Below are positions 12,787-25,678 of a stretch of 64,000 bases of DNA, one piece after another. The stretch lies in NCBI GenBank assembly GCA_973895155.1, contig OZ316894.1, forward strand, positions 8,742,001 through 8,806,000, given 5' to 3'. Source of the DNA: Marsupella aquatica (Eukaryota > Marchantiophyta). Within the stretch, counting starts at the first letter, position 1, and each line of letters starts with the position of its first letter. The notes beneath the pieces were generated by a model, which did not search any database, was not told the DNA's origin, and saw only the letters and a list, made by a program, of their open reading frames with translations. The position numbers were made by a program, and so were the translations under genes.

Positions 12787-15747
12787 ATTTGGATGTGGAT
12801 GGGTTCATGCAAGAGCAGTGGGAGATTCACATGATTTTTCCCGTCCTGCTGGTTTTGACATTCCTGAATTTGCTGCCGGAATTGACCGTATCGATGACTC
12901 CGATTCGTGCATCTTGCGCAATGGCATTATCTGGTCATTGCCTTGATTGGTTATTCTTATCTGGGTTTCCATAGAGTGCCGAGTATCTCGGATCTACATG
13001 GCATTCCGGTGTATACTGTTCATGCGGGTGAATTCCTCAATTTGCACTCCCGACAGATTGTAGAACGTTGATGGCGTTCCTCTAGCCTGAAGCCGAATTC
13101 TCGTGGTTCCTGGAAGTAAACCCCGATCTGGCGCCGCGCACCCAGATTGTCGCGATAATGCGGTCCTCTTTTACGCTTCTTATCACTTCTACATAAGCGC
13201 GTGCCATCTTCGGAAAGAACTGGGGAAAGATGAACGACTGCTGGCCTAGCAGAAGCTCGTCGTTCCTGAGGTCAACGTTGTGCAGCGAATTGTGGTCTTG
13301 GCAGGGAGAAGGGGACCGCCACACGGTTGCTACCGGCAACAGTGCATGCTTTGATGTTGAGACAGTGGTAGAGATCGATGGGGTCAAGGTCGGACCTACA
13401 CGATCTCATGTGGCACTTCGAAACATGCGGATAGAAAGATCTAGATCATCCCAGACGACACCAGCTTCATCAGATTCTAGCAGTAGTTTTGGCAGCAGTT
13501 CTGAGTTCGAACTAGCGCTGGTATTTGAAAAGCCAGGTCGATACACGCTGCCAATTCTCGACATCACACGAATTCGATGCAAATATCTCCATCAAGGTGA
13601 CTACGGTTGAATATTATGCGGTTTGTAGGTTTTCCTGAGTACTGACGATGTCGGGATTGTGGGAAACTGCCGGCCACACGTGATGTGAGGACATGCCGGC
13701 CTTGTGTTATCGTGATTCTCTTGAATGCGTATGACGGTAAATGTAGTTATGTGATTCTTGCTTCGATGGTCAATGAGCGGTCACAGGACAGGCTTAACGA
13801 ATGTCATCGTTGTACTTGTTCCCTCTTCTACAGCATCAAGCTGGACGATACTAGGCACCCTTTGCTTCGCGACTTATCTTATTGCAATTGCTCCTGCCTA
13901 ATTGAACGTTCGGGAGTCTGTGTATCTTACGAAGATATCGGTCGTTGGTATTTTACGCGCAGGTAAGGCGAGCATCGAAGCGAGAGATTCGCTATTCCTT
14001 TTCACAGCAGCCTCACAAAATGAATTGGAGAGGCTGTTAGAAGTCGCCAGAGATGTGAAAGCAGTTAAAACGCTTGCAGATTCTCGATTATGCACTACCT
14101 GCAAAGAGAAAGGGGAACTAAAGAAGAAAAAGCGCAAACAAAAGAGGGAACTGCAACAACAGCAACCACCAACGGTAGGCATTTCGCTTCCCTGGTCAGA
14201 GTTGTCTATTGAGTGAGTGCACTTCACTTGCCAGGGACAGGGACGCATTTCTTAAAGTTGGTCTTGTCGCCCTATGCGCCCGAAGACTTTATGAGAGAGG
14301 AGTATTTTGGTTCTTGACCGATGTCGAAGCCTTCAACGGGGGTGGCAACATCATTGTTACTTGATGAACCGTCTGATCCGTGTTGGAAGTCATTCCAAGC
14401 GTACCGACCATCGAAGCACTGATAGATTTATGCAAAATCCCGAAGTTAGCATTTCTCTATGTCATCGACGGTTGGGCTCTGGGGAAATTATGCAGTGCTG
14501 GCTTCGTATCTTCTCTCCAGGTAGACTGAATGGATTCACAAAACCCTGGCCTCGTTGTAGAAAAAATGAGCAGAAAGAGAGAGCCGCAAGGTTGATTGAA
14601 GATTCGGTACTTGACGTTGCCCGGTCCTTCTGTGGCACCTCTCACTCACACAGGATTCGGAGCCAACTTCTTGGCTGGATGGAGAATGCCAAGCCACAAA
14701 GAAGCAGAAACTTAAGGCAAGCTCCGGAAGCCTAATATAACATTTCCAAATCTATAATTCAAGAGGTCTTGGTAAACGTGGCTGGGCCTTCCTCTAAAAT
14801 TGCAGTTCTCATGGAGCGTCATGTCAATACCTGCAAGAAAAAAAGGTTGACATCAGCATCAGAAATCCCCGGCGTGATTCGTTTTCTTCGGAGAGGAAAG
14901 ATTATTAAAATCCCGTTGGTGTCTTAGTCATTGGTCGCGATTTCAAGCTAGGTTCGCCACACTACTGTTATTCGCTACCGTAATCCGAGGTCTTAACCAG
15001 TTTGTGGACATGACCGCAATCTTAGGAGACACCGTTGTGCGGAGTATTCACTTTCTAGCAGCCAGCCATGGCAATCGTTTCTTGCCTTTTCGTATGAACT
15101 GCCCTTGAACAAATGGCCAAATGTATTGAAAAATCGTACAAAGGAGACTGCTACTTGGTAGGCGTCGGGTGACTTGCAGCGGTGACTGTGAGAAGAGTTT
15201 CAAAGCTGTGTCGTGGCTCATCATTTTTGTAAGTTAACATGTCCACATTATCGACTTTGTTATTTACAACAGGTTTTGGAGTGCGCTTTTCGAAGGAAGT
15301 CACTGCCGAGTCTCGCCGACACCGATCAAGAACCTGTTTATTGCATCAGGGATCTCCTCAAGAGTAAGGAACACGGATCTCGAAAACACAGTAAGATGGG
15401 AGTGCCACAGTTTGAAGTCGGTGACTCCCTTCGGATCCAAAGTGATGACAACAATTCGGTCTCACAGGAGGACCTCTCCTCAGAGCACTCCTCCATGTTT
15501 TACGGTTAGCTGTCTACCCCTCGCCTTTTCTTTCATCCTGGTTACATTGTCCGTCCGTCTGTTCGAGTCATTTCTTCCAAGGCTTGGATCTAAGACCCTA
15601 CGCGCCGCGCGTTGCAAAAGCAAGATACAAAGTGTCCTGAACTCGTTAGGTCTTCAGTGGCAGGCGCCACTTATTTGCTGTCTTACATTTAGCTCGCTGG
15701 CGACTTTGCTAGGTCGTTCAGTGTTGACTTCTGATGGAACAACATGA
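12787..15747 (+). other. Unrecognised multi-exon gene or pseudogene
   Basis: Several plus-strand segments read like real protein but lie in different frames. About 12790-12943 contains the run GDSHDFSRPAGFDIPEF. About 13085-13190 follows a CTCTAG acceptor and begins PEAEFSWFLEV. About 13360-13600 contains EIDGVKVGPTRSH and ends FEKPGRYTLPILDI. About 13925-14175 is a helical, Lys-rich stretch with the cysteines of LCTTCKEKGE, ending at a plausible GTAGGC donor. About 14240-14400 contains LSPYAPEDFM. 15213-15509 is Ser/Asp-rich. I could not join these without stops or phase clashes, so this is either a decayed gene or one with small exons I missed. I recognise no family. The opposite strand is also open at 13082-13387. 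Confidence 0.35.
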
Positions 15748-16941
15748 TTAGATCCTTCATCGCTTGAACTGTTGATTACCTGCCGATCTTTTAGTCAATA
15801 CGGACGAGGTGTACTTCTTCTGTGCAGTGCATGTCCTCTCCCGTCTTCCAGTTGTCAGCTTCGAATCCCCTCATGCGAGCTTACTCGGAGTTTCGCTTGC
15901 GCTAGTCCTACTGCCCTTCGAATCTGTTAGTTTGATCCGCTTGGGTTGTCGATCTCAAGTTCCAAGCATGCAGTTCTGAGCAAGCGACCCACGTGTCTTC
16001 AGGTTAATTTGTCGGACGCCGCTTGTGAGAACAAATTAGGTGTCTCGCAGCGGTGATGCATAGCGTGGCATATGCAGAGTAAATAGTAACAGTTCCCATA
16101 CAATGTCCCGTCAATTTGTCAGCGTGTATGCAACCTACTCTGTCTCCTTCTTAGCACTCCCTCATCCAAAAGCAGCTTGAGTGATCATGGTTCGAGACCT
16201 AGGGATAATTCTTATGAGAATGTTCGGGTGAGTTCAATACCAGGCTGAAATGACGATTATTTCCACGAGATTTCAACGTCAGCGATTCTCCTTGGTCAAT
16301 TATTAGTCTGCCAGTGAGGCTGTAGTCAATATGTCCCCCACAAGTTGGTTTCACTATTTAATACTTAATAAGTAATTGGCCAGGTATCATTCTGGAAAAT
16401 ATAGAAGTCGTCGTGTAACTGACGCCCTAGTACTACCTTTAAGTGGTCTCAACTCTTCAGTCTGATATTGACGTCACGAGCGCTGGTTGCCATGTGAGAG
16501 GTGGTGAAATTCGTTCTGCACATTTTAAATCAAATCCTCTGTTGTGTATGCACAGCTCGTAATCGATTTGAAACTCTTGACTTCACAATTTATGGCCTGT
16601 TTGAATATGGGCGAGTGTAATTGTGGGCATGGTTCCCGTTTCATAATGAGCTGTGTGGACAGGTGTCGATAACCTGATTTCGTTCACTGACTCAAACTGG
16701 TTGTCTCAACAACATTTTTTGCTTCACATAAGCTAGATAACAAACTCGTGGAATTTGCTCATGTGCAGATTGTGAGAGACAGGAACAATTAACTTTTGAA
16801 GATGAAAGAGGACATCTTTCGCCAACTTTAGCTGTGCCCAACAACAGTAGTTCGGTAGTGCAAAAGCCTCCTCGAGTCGGCCAGAGAAAGAGCAGCGGCA
16901 AGCGCAATGGACGCGAAGGATTAAGAGCAGGGGAAGGAGCA
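15748..16941. other. Intergenic, probable 5' region of the next gene
   Basis: No coding segment is recognised. The frame of the downstream coiled-coil gene stays open upstream of its first ATG (16942) to about 16834, so an additional 5' exon ending in this stretch is possible. Confidence 0.3.
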
Positions 16942-19900
16942 ATGGAGGAGAAGGAGAACCTCGACGTGTTCGCTGATGAGGATCTAAAAACGATTGGAGA
17001 TGAGACGCTGAACAAGTTCGCTCAGAGAAGGGGTATGAACGAGGTCATGAGGAAGGTGCAGGAGGAGCAGAGGAGAGTGAAGGAAGAGAAAAGACGCAAA
17101 GACGAACGTAGGAAGTTTGAGGTGGACGAGAGGAGAGAATCAGAAGAGAGGGCGAAGATGCTCCAGCAAAAAGAATCATTGAGGAAGTTATTGGAACAAG
17201 AGAGGCAGTGGAAGGACGACTCGGAAGCGAAAAGAGGGGAGGAGCGCAGGTCGAAAGAGGAGGACGACAGGAAGCTGAAAGCTGACGAGGAGCGACTGAA
17301 GAAGTCTCTGGAGAGACGGCTTCATGTGGAGAACAGGTTACGAAAGGAGGAGACGAGGAGGGAAGAGGACAGAAGAAAGGAAGAGGAAAGGCGAAAGACA
17401 TTAATGGCGATAAGGTTTCAGGACGAGCAGAAGCGGAGGAAAGATGAGGAAGGCAGGTCGCGAAAGGAGGAGAAAAGGAAGGAAGAGGAGAAGAGAAAAG
17501 AAGAGGAAAGACGGAAAAGATTAATAGAGACAAAGCTACAAGAGGATGAGAAGCGGAGGAAAGATGAGGAGGATAGGCGGATTAAAGAGCTTAAGCAGAG
17601 AGAAGAAGAGCGCAAATTGCAGGAGCAGCAGCAACTGAGAGAACAAGAGCAGAAATTGAGAGAACACGAGCGCAATTTGCACGAGCAGAGACTGAGGGAA
17701 GAAGGGATGAAATTGCTGGAGCAGAAGTTGAGAGACGAAGAGCGCAAATTGCACGAGCAGAAACTGAGAGAAGAAGAGCAGAAGCTGCAAGAGCAGAGAT
17801 TGAGAGAAGAAGAGCGCAAATTGCAGGAGCAGAAATTGAGAGAAGAAGAGCAAAAGCTTCGGGAGCAGAAATCGAGAGAAGAAGAGCGCAAAGTGCAGGA
17901 GCAAAAAAAGAGAGAAGAACAGCGTAAGTTACAGGACCATAAACTGAGAGAAGAAGAATACAAGCGAGTAAACGAGGTGGAGCGCAGATTGCAGGAGCTG
18001 AAGCAGAGTGAGGAACAAGACAAGCAATTCAAGGAAGTGTTACGTAGATTGCAGGAGCAAATAGAAGAGCAATTAGAGGAGCAGGAGAAAGACGAAGAGA
18101 AAACCCAGGAGAATAGGAACTTATTCAAGGAGGAGGAAGATCGTCAGAATTTGAGAGAACATGAAGAATTGAGAAAATTTCAAGACTCTGTGAAAACTAC
18201 AAGTCGCCTTTCACACCGGTTCCGGAGGAGTCGGGTATCAGCAGAAGCGAGGATGTCGCCGAAGGAGATCAGGAAAATACTCGAGGAACAGCTTGATAGA
18301 CTGGATCCGTGGAAATTAGATGAGGAAATGAAAAGGTGGCGATCTGAAGAGATCGACAGGTTGGCGAAAGAAGACAGGTGGGCCATGCCCGATCATGATC
18401 GTTCGATTCTGGAGGAGCAACGAAAGCGAGCTGAAGAGGTGATGAAAATGTCCCAAAGATTGAACCGGAAGCCAAGTCAAAGAGTGACGGACGACGCCGA
18501 GGCCAGGAGTGCCCCTGGAAGAACTGAAAACATCAAAGGTCAAACCTGTGCGTCCGCTGAGGTCAATCGTGCAGGGGAGAGTGCTGAATTTCAAAATAAA
18601 TGTTCCCAAGACAGGACATTTCTCGATCACTTGTTTGGCTCCTGGGGGAACCCGAGTCTGAGCTTTGACTCTGAAAGACTCGGAAAGGGAAGAGAGAGTT
18701 TCAAACCAACGGAGACATTTCTCAAACCAGATGTAAGTTGCAATTTTGGATTATGCTGTGGACTTTTAAGTTCTCTGCCCTTCCATACAAACGATGAAGA
18801 GGTTCATAGCTGTGGCGTATCTACTCTTTGTCAACGCTTCGTGTCGAATGTGTGTCTCGTTATATTTTTATGAAGATTACTCTTCTCCTTGCCCAATACA
18901 TAAAATTAAATCACAGTGATATTTGTAGGATCCGCTAACTATAAATAACAGCAGACACTTGGCTACGTGCAGAGGTTAAGGCAAGAAGAGCTGAGGAAAG
19001 CCGAGTTGGAACGTAAGAAGGTAAAGGCTGTTGATGCTTTTGTCCACATTTTCACTTGAGTAGGAAGGACTTTGATGCCAGTTACGGTCTAAGAGGCGGT
19101 CAGTAAACTCAATTGAATTTGTATCCCTCGTCAAAGTTTGAAGTCATATATCCCACCGGTTGTTGCAGCAAGGCGAGCGTTGCTTTGAATTTGACTAAAC
19201 CGAAACTGAGGTAGCATTGAGAAGGTTGTCAAGTCCATGGACTATTCAAGAGTCACCAGCTTGATAGTAATGAGTCTGGTTGTATAAACAAATCAACCCC
19301 ACACTCATGTCGTATGCCTTTGCAGGCTGAGAAGTCTGCGGATGAGGAAAGGAAGAGACTTTCCCAGGAACGAATGAAGGCTGCCAAATTAGAGGCAAAA
19401 CGCTTAGACAAACTGCTCAAAGAAGCTCAAAGACGAGCCAAGGCCGACGAACGTCAAAGGCAACAGCAAAAGGTTAGTAGAGTAACGTTGGCAAACCGTT
19501 GTGATGATAGTCATGGATGAGGTTTTCCACTGATGTCGTGCGATGTCTTCTTGTGGCTGGTCAATATTCAGAGAAGCCCGAGTCTCTCTAAGGTTGCTGT
19601 GGCCAGTCTTTTGAGAGACTTGATGTCTCTGTGGTTTTGTGGTCAGTGAGTAGACGTAGTGAACGTCCTTGTGGATGAACAAAGTGGTTCTTGCTAATGC
19701 TTTCAAGAAAGCTTCATTTTCTGTAGTCCCGATACTAATTTTCGACGTGCCTTTATTGCTTGACACAGGCACAGGAGCAAGTGAGACCAAAAACAGTTAC
19801 TTCTTCAGGTAAGAAATATTCGGGTGCATATCATACTGTTCTCTAAAGATCACCTTCTTTGACAGAACGTGGCAAAGGCTTTCATTTTATTCTTCTATGT

Positions 19901-20254
19901 TATTGAGCAGTGGTTATTGGATCTGCAGGCTTTTTGAGGGCCCACTATTTGACTTATCGACAGTATGAAGACGCATGGAACGTGCTGAAAACGTCAGGAC
20001 AAAAATCGCCTCTTGCTTACTCCAACATTCCTTGGCCTCCTCATAATAATCCATTGTTTGTTGAAGAAGGTGACTCTCTAGCTGCCCAAAGGCGCAAATT
20101 GCGGATAGCCCTGCTAAGATGGCATCCTGATAAATTTCAGTCCCTCTGTGGTAACAGACTGTCCCTCTTCGACAAGAACACCATCGAAGCAAGGGCGAAA
20201 ACTGTAGCTCAGGAAGTAATTGTGTGGAAGAGTAAATTGGACAACATGTCTTGA
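16942..20254 (+). CDS. NFKBIL1-like coiled-coil protein with J-like HPD domain
   Basis: Five exons, all phase-consistent: 16942-18732, 18955-19020, 19326-19472, 19769-19808 and 19911-20254, giving 795 residues. About the first 600 residues are an extreme Glu/Arg/Lys coiled coil, including eight 12-residue repeats (residues 244-339). The C-terminal exon (from residue 682) carries the NFKBIL1-type domain: a YEDAW motif, an IPWPP motif, then LLRWHPDKF. That includes the HPD triad at 20123-20131 typical of J domains. In the animal family this domain ends an ankyrin-repeat protein; no ankyrin repeats are visible here. The start is the first ATG in the open frame. Because the frame is open upstream to 16834, a further 5' exon cannot be excluded. 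The role is probably nuclear or scaffold-like, by analogy only. Confidence 0.8.
17671..17958 (+). repeat. 36-bp tandem coding repeat, 8 units
   Basis: Within the coiled-coil exon, eight consecutive 36-base units encode variants of RKLQEQKLREEE. The 12-residue period would extend a single helix in steps. Expansion or contraction of these units is a likely source of length variation between relatives. Confidence 0.85.
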
Positions 20255-22289
20255 ACGTGCCACTCTCCTGGCGATCATGTTTGTCACCAACAGACCGATT
20301 TTCTCCCACGGGCAAAGCACGTGGCAACCTTCTGAGCCTCGTTTTCCACCTGTAAACTCAAAAGTAGTGGACGCAGGCTGTAGTCCCAGACACGACAGCA
20401 TTCATATCTCAATACTTAATCCATGTTTGTCCAGCTCACGGACTGCATTTTTTGGATCATTCTCTATTGTTTGGCAGATATGTTGCTCCTACATGGTGTG
20501 TTTTTCATTTGAGCCATGAAAGTTTTTAGTAGGTCGCAATGAAAGCGATGATACCTTCGCAGTAGAGCACCCTTTTGTAATTTAGCACTTTACTAGAGGC
20601 TCGGGATTATGATTGGATCCTGAAGACTCGGTAGTCCCTCGTAGATTGTTCCTGGCAGCTTCAAGACTCGCCAAGCAGCAGATTATAATTTCTGCTGGTG
20701 AGCATGCAGCCTTCTGATCCTGGTGGAAGCTCCAATGTGATTTCGGTGTTTTATAAAACGTTTCGATTGAATCCAATTGCGTGGTAATTAATCTAGCTGA
20801 TGCCAAAATCTGACTTAATCAGTGGAGCTTCTGCTGGCGGGAGAGAGCAGCTATGTTGGGAAACCAAATGTGCGTCCAAATCTTTCTTCACCACGCTAGT
20901 GGTTGTCCTGTTTCTCCTTGAATATACTTTTGAAGTATCTGTCCATCGATTCTGAAGATTAATGTTCATTTTGTACAAATCACGATTGTAACCTTATCTG
21001 TGAACTGATTACTTCCCTCCTGCGAGGCAGCTGTGGTTTGTGCATGCGATAAGTGGGCGGGTTTTTGGCATTCTTTAGTAATACATTCGTGTCTCTCCCC
21101 GAATGGAAACATGAACGAGTCCCTGTTGGATCTGATCTTTAGCGAGAACCTGGTTTACATATTGAAAGTCTTTGAGTTATTAAAACCTATTCCACTTGTA
21201 TGCCCATTTAGTGGCTATTGACCAAGATTGGAAGATGAAAGACCTCTAACTTGACTTCCTTTGATGGCTTGAGTATACAGGTCCATGTAGTTGTAAGATC
21301 CCTTGTGCAGAGTAGGTTTCCTCTTTCATGTGCCGTTTATGGAAATAATTGCGCGAAGGCTTCAAACCACTGACCTTCTGATGTATCTTCACTGATCCTG
21401 GTGTCAGAGTCACCCTGAGCTCCAAAGCAGACCTCTGGTCCAACTTTGATCATTGTGCCAGATGAAATTCCAACAAAGGTCTCTTGCGGTGGTGGCTCCG
21501 TTTGGTATGCAAGCTCAATGATCGCTGCCTATCGTTGCACCTTGTGGACATACTCTATCATGAATCACTGAGCCTGCAAAGCTACTGGAGATATGTCTTG
21601 AACAAATTTCGATCTGTCGGGTATTTGTCAAGCCAGTCACCTGCAGGAGAGTTGAAAAATCGTCGCCTGGAAATAAATTTGTGCTCTTCATAAAATCGAA
21701 ACCACACTTTTCAAGCCTTACATGTACAGTTGGCGAACTGTAGAGTGTGCTCTTTAAATCTAGGGTAAGCGACTTCCTCAGCTCGAAGAGCTGTTCACTT
21801 CACTTACCCCTCGGGATTAAGACGTCTCGCACAACTCAACAGTTTTTACGTTGTCCAGACCTCAAGAGCCGAACTCGTGTTCATGTCACGAAATCTCTGC
21901 AAGGGAATTTCTCATCATGAATCTGATTGAACTTACTTCAAGAGTTTGGATCCCTGGGGTTTAACTCTCTCTCTCTCTCTCTCTCTCTCACCTAGTCGGT
22001 CCCTATTGGATCCCTGGGTATGACACCCTTGTGGCTGCCCTGAAGCAGCCCATGCTCCAGAGAAAATAGTCTATCCATGTTCGGATGGGTCTGTTGTTCT
22101 CGATGAATTCACGTTGGCCAAGACAGCCCATTTTACCTTTCCAAGAAGAAATTCTACCGGCCATTCGTTGACCCCAAGGTACCATGAAATCCAAGATGAG
22201 AAATCCCCTCCCTGACATGATGCGTGACAGGAGGAAAAATTCGTCGCTTGAAGTAAGTTCAGTCAGAGTGGGCTATGACCAAGCCTGGG
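20255..22289. other. Intergenic
   Basis: No gene is recognised between the coiled-coil gene and the SINE-like element. A CT microsatellite lies at about 21965-21989. Short open frames on both strands lack motifs. Confidence 0.35.
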
Positions 22290-22495
22290 CTGCAAAGTGT
22301 ACTGGCTGAGGAGAAAGGAGAAATCCCACCACTACCCCAGGCCCACACACACATCCACAACCTTTGCATGTGGAGGGGGCACACATCCTCCACAACCTTT
22401 GCATGTGAAGGGGGGATTGAACTTGGACCTCTCACTTCTAAGCTAATCCCCTGGGCAACTGACCAAAGCCAGTTGGCTGACAACTCGAGTTCTCA
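22290..22495 (-). mobile_element. tRNA-derived SINE-like element
   Basis: On the minus strand a tRNA-like head carries a Pol III A-box-like string (TGGTCAGTTG, 22457-22466) and a B-box-like string (AAGTTCAATCC, 22414-22424). They are about 40 bases apart, the normal A-to-B spacing. The non-tRNA body that follows contains a direct repeat of CACATGCAAAGGTTGTGGA. The A box is degenerate and no clear target-site duplication or tail was defined. It could also be a decayed tRNA gene fused to unrelated repeat. Confidence 0.45.
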
Positions 22496-22796
22496 TCCTT
22501 TGCCATGACCGGGCCCAACATGTCGTGTGTCTATTGCACTATGGGCCTGTCGTGTGTCTATTGTACTGTGGCATCAGCTGAATTTTGGTACTAGCTTGTC
22601 CCGAGAGAACTTGGGGCGTTCAGTGGCTGGAGAGGTCTTACTATCCTATAACTGTCATGAGGTTTCCAGCAATTTTTACTTAGTGTTGACAGTCCGCCTC
22701 TCGATGCTTTCCATGGGAGACTTGTTTCACATTCCTTAATACTGTCCAAACATGGTTGTTCTCCCGTCCCAGTGCTAGTGAATGCCACTCCGTCTC

Positions 22797-22982
22797 AGTT
22801 TTATGTCCTCTGTTGTTTGTTGCGATTCTCACTATGCGCTTGATATTCAAATGTGACGGGTGCACTACAATTTTAGTGACTAAAACTGTAGTTTTATGTC
22901 CTCTGTTGTTTGTTGCGATTCTCACTATGCGCTTGATATTCAAATGTGACGGGTGCACTACAATTTTAGTGACTAAAACTGT
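22797..22982. repeat. 93-bp near-perfect tandem duplication
   Basis: Copies span 22797-22889 and 22890-22982. Each starts AGTTTTATGTCCTCTG and ends TGACTAAAACTGT. They are almost identical. Confidence 0.92.
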
Positions 22983-25229
22983 GACTTCGTGTGAACTGCA
23001 ATTAGAGTGACAACTCACATTATTTTATGTGACATGAAAAAATTTAAGGGCTACGCAATTAGTGAAACTAACACTAATTGTGATGGAAAATGTAGCTATG
23101 ATGAGTTCGCATATTTAGAGTGGCCTTTTTCTGTCCTCCAGCGGGTGTTGCGTTCTTGTGCCCATCACAGCAGAATGATGATGAATGCTAGCAATATGCA
23201 CTTATCCATGTTTGTACCACACTGTAATCGCACACACAACGGGCTTTGCACTTTGGATACAATAGACCACCACATATATCCACGTATCCATGTTTGGACC
23301 ATATTAGAAGCACACACTTTCATGACTTTGCACCTGTAGATAAAACATGCACTTATCGATGTCTGCAGTAATCCACTCTAGTCTGCAGTGTACCTGTAGA
23401 TAAAATATGCACTTCTCGTAGCCTGGGTTAGGGCATTACCAGCCTCAGGGCCAGTAGCACCTTGCCACATGGCAGAAAACCAATGGAGGATGACCTTGGG
23501 TTAAGTGAGGAAGAGTAGCCCGTATTTAAAATGGGGTTCAACCTAGTATTTAAAATAGTTTGTGGAGAGGTTTGAGAATAATGGTCAGTTTGGGGAATAG
23601 GTTAGTAAACAACCGAAAATGACATAGCCAAGCTTTGGAGTAAAGCGTTTTTTACACTTAGAGGGACGGTGCACTTAGGCAGGGATGTGCAGTGTTAGAT
23701 TTCATTGCTCGTCTTCCTCTCTTCTCTCCCTCTCACTCGTCTTTCTTGGTATGCCTTTCTCTCCTCTGCTGCTCAGTTCCTCCATCGATCAATCAATCGG
23801 CCGACCGCTGTCCCTCACAGTAGGATTTCATTCCTTTCCCTTCAATCGCTTCGCAAAGTATCGGCCTATTCCATTCAGCCAGAGTTCAATTGTTTTTCAG
23901 TACTTCACTCCATTCCATTCGATTGCAGAACATTGCCTTTGCATGCTTGTCCGGGATGTAGAAGTCCAGAGCTTTCCAATGTTCCGGACGAATCAGCGGC
24001 ACGGAATTGTGTTCAGCAGCGGCGACGATTAGCTACTGCTTTGCTGGAGCAATTATTGAGTCGGTTTCTCCCACCATTTCTTCAGTCGAGGAGACGTTCA
24101 AGGACTGTGCAATTAGGTATTGTTCTTTCTGTGTGTGAGGATTTCTTTGTGTGGTTTTGGACTCTCTGGAACGTCCGCGGATTCAGTTTGAGCTGCAAGC
24201 CGCATCCCGGCGTCTATATCTTTGACGATTTCTTTGTGTGCTTCAGAAGCTCTGTATCTTCCGCGGATTCCGTTCAGCTTCGAGCTTCGTTGATGACCGT
24301 TGATGACTTGATACCATCCAAGCACTAAGCACCAAGCACTGAACTTTTGCATCTGTATGATTCCTCTCGTCGGTGCCAAATTAATTCTGTGCGGAAGTTT
24401 TTACGCTGCTGTCTCGGCCACTCGTAGGTTAAAGCAGTCGAATTAAATATGTTGAATTTGTTTCCATCCGTATCCCGTTGTTTCGTGCGAGGTCCGGGTC
24501 GGACGAGCCGTCACGAAACATTACGAGATGGAATTTGTCCTCTTTGGTCTTAACTGATAGGTACCAGTACTTTGCAGTCTTGAGCTTGAAATCGGGACAA
24601 TGGAGCTGGATCCTCTTGAGAATAGTTCAGTGAGTCCAACACCTGGCTGAGACTGGCCAGTTTTGCCACTAGTCGCATTGCATCGTCAGCGATGGTCCTC
24701 GTTCGATCACTAGACTGCCGGTGGGCCTGAGCCAACAGGATCTTCTATCGATGTTTGTTGTCCTTCGTTGACCAACTTGAATTTCCCTAAGAGAACTCTT
24801 CATTGAGTAGGCGGATCACCGTCCCCAGGTTGAGGTGGCAGACTCTCTTCTGAAGATCCTTCACCAATTGCTGTACTTAACGTCGCTTGTGACCTCAGCT
24901 TGGAAGATCGACCAAACATTTATGCCCGCAAAAGTTGTGGACGAATCAAATTGTGGTCGTGATTCTTGTAACGAACGGAACTGGTTGTTTTTCACTGCAT
25001 ATTCCGCTTCAAGTAAGTGGCTAAACGAAATCGCTTTCCTTGTGCAGATTCCGCGAGACGGGAAAGTGCAACTTTGAGAAGATGATATAAAATATATTAT
25101 TGAACTGAGTTTAGGTGAAAACGTGTCCTCGATTCGACCGGATTAAGAGCATTGGCAGGCGCAAGTATCGATCAATGATGGTGTTGATGGGTACGCTGAA
25201 TCCACCATCTTTCTCTCTTTGCAGCCCTT
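22983..25229. other. Intergenic with orphan open frames
   Basis: A plus-strand frame at 23705-24328 begins with a Ser/Leu/Arg-rich stretch resembling an organelle transit peptide and has a possible GTATTG donor near 24117. I could not link it to a downstream exon. No known domain is present. The rest shows no gene. Confidence 0.25.
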
Positions 25230-25678
25230 GCCAAGCCGTGGTGCAGCAGGATGCCCGTGCCATCAATCGGCGATTATGCGAGAACAGGTCGAAGCTTGGG
25301 GGAAGTGTTTATCTCCAACAAGTAATAACACTCAGCCAACAGGGTCGATCTTTGAATTCTTGGCAGACGCGAACAGAATGGCTGAGTCATAGGCCGAAGG
25401 GGTTGGGTCGGCAACACAGGTGGGAACTAGCACGGTCTAGTGCGGATGAGAACGGCGACACAGACGAGTATCGGAATGAAACAGAGGAAGCTCAGAAAGA
25501 GCTGGAGGTTGTCGACTTAGTCACCTCGCAACCATCAGTTGAAGCTTTAACTGAAATTGACAGTAGTATTACGGTTACGCGGTCATCATCGTCATCGCCG
25601 ATTCGTAATCAACCACACAAATCTGGTACTCGATTCCCGCAAACGATCACACCCATTCTAGAGCGGTGTCTAGTATAG
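25230..25678 (+). other. Orphan coding-like segment
   Basis: A pyrimidine tract ending TTTGCAG at about 25225 is followed by an open frame to the stop at 25678. Its product is charged and Ser-rich with an acidic patch (residues like ETEEAQKELE). It may be the last exon of an unrecognised gene. It is not in frame with the membrane-protein gene that follows, which has its own upstream stop. Confidence 0.25.

Noticed and set aside
12043-12808. 162- and 235-codon minus-strand frames
   Set aside because: They overlap in different phases within GC-rich sequence, have Arg/Pro/Ser-rich low-complexity content and show no splice-linked partner.
17045-18386. Long minus-strand Ser/Leu/Phe-rich frames
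   Set aside because: They are mirror images of the Glu/Lys/Arg-rich coiled-coil exon on the plus strand.
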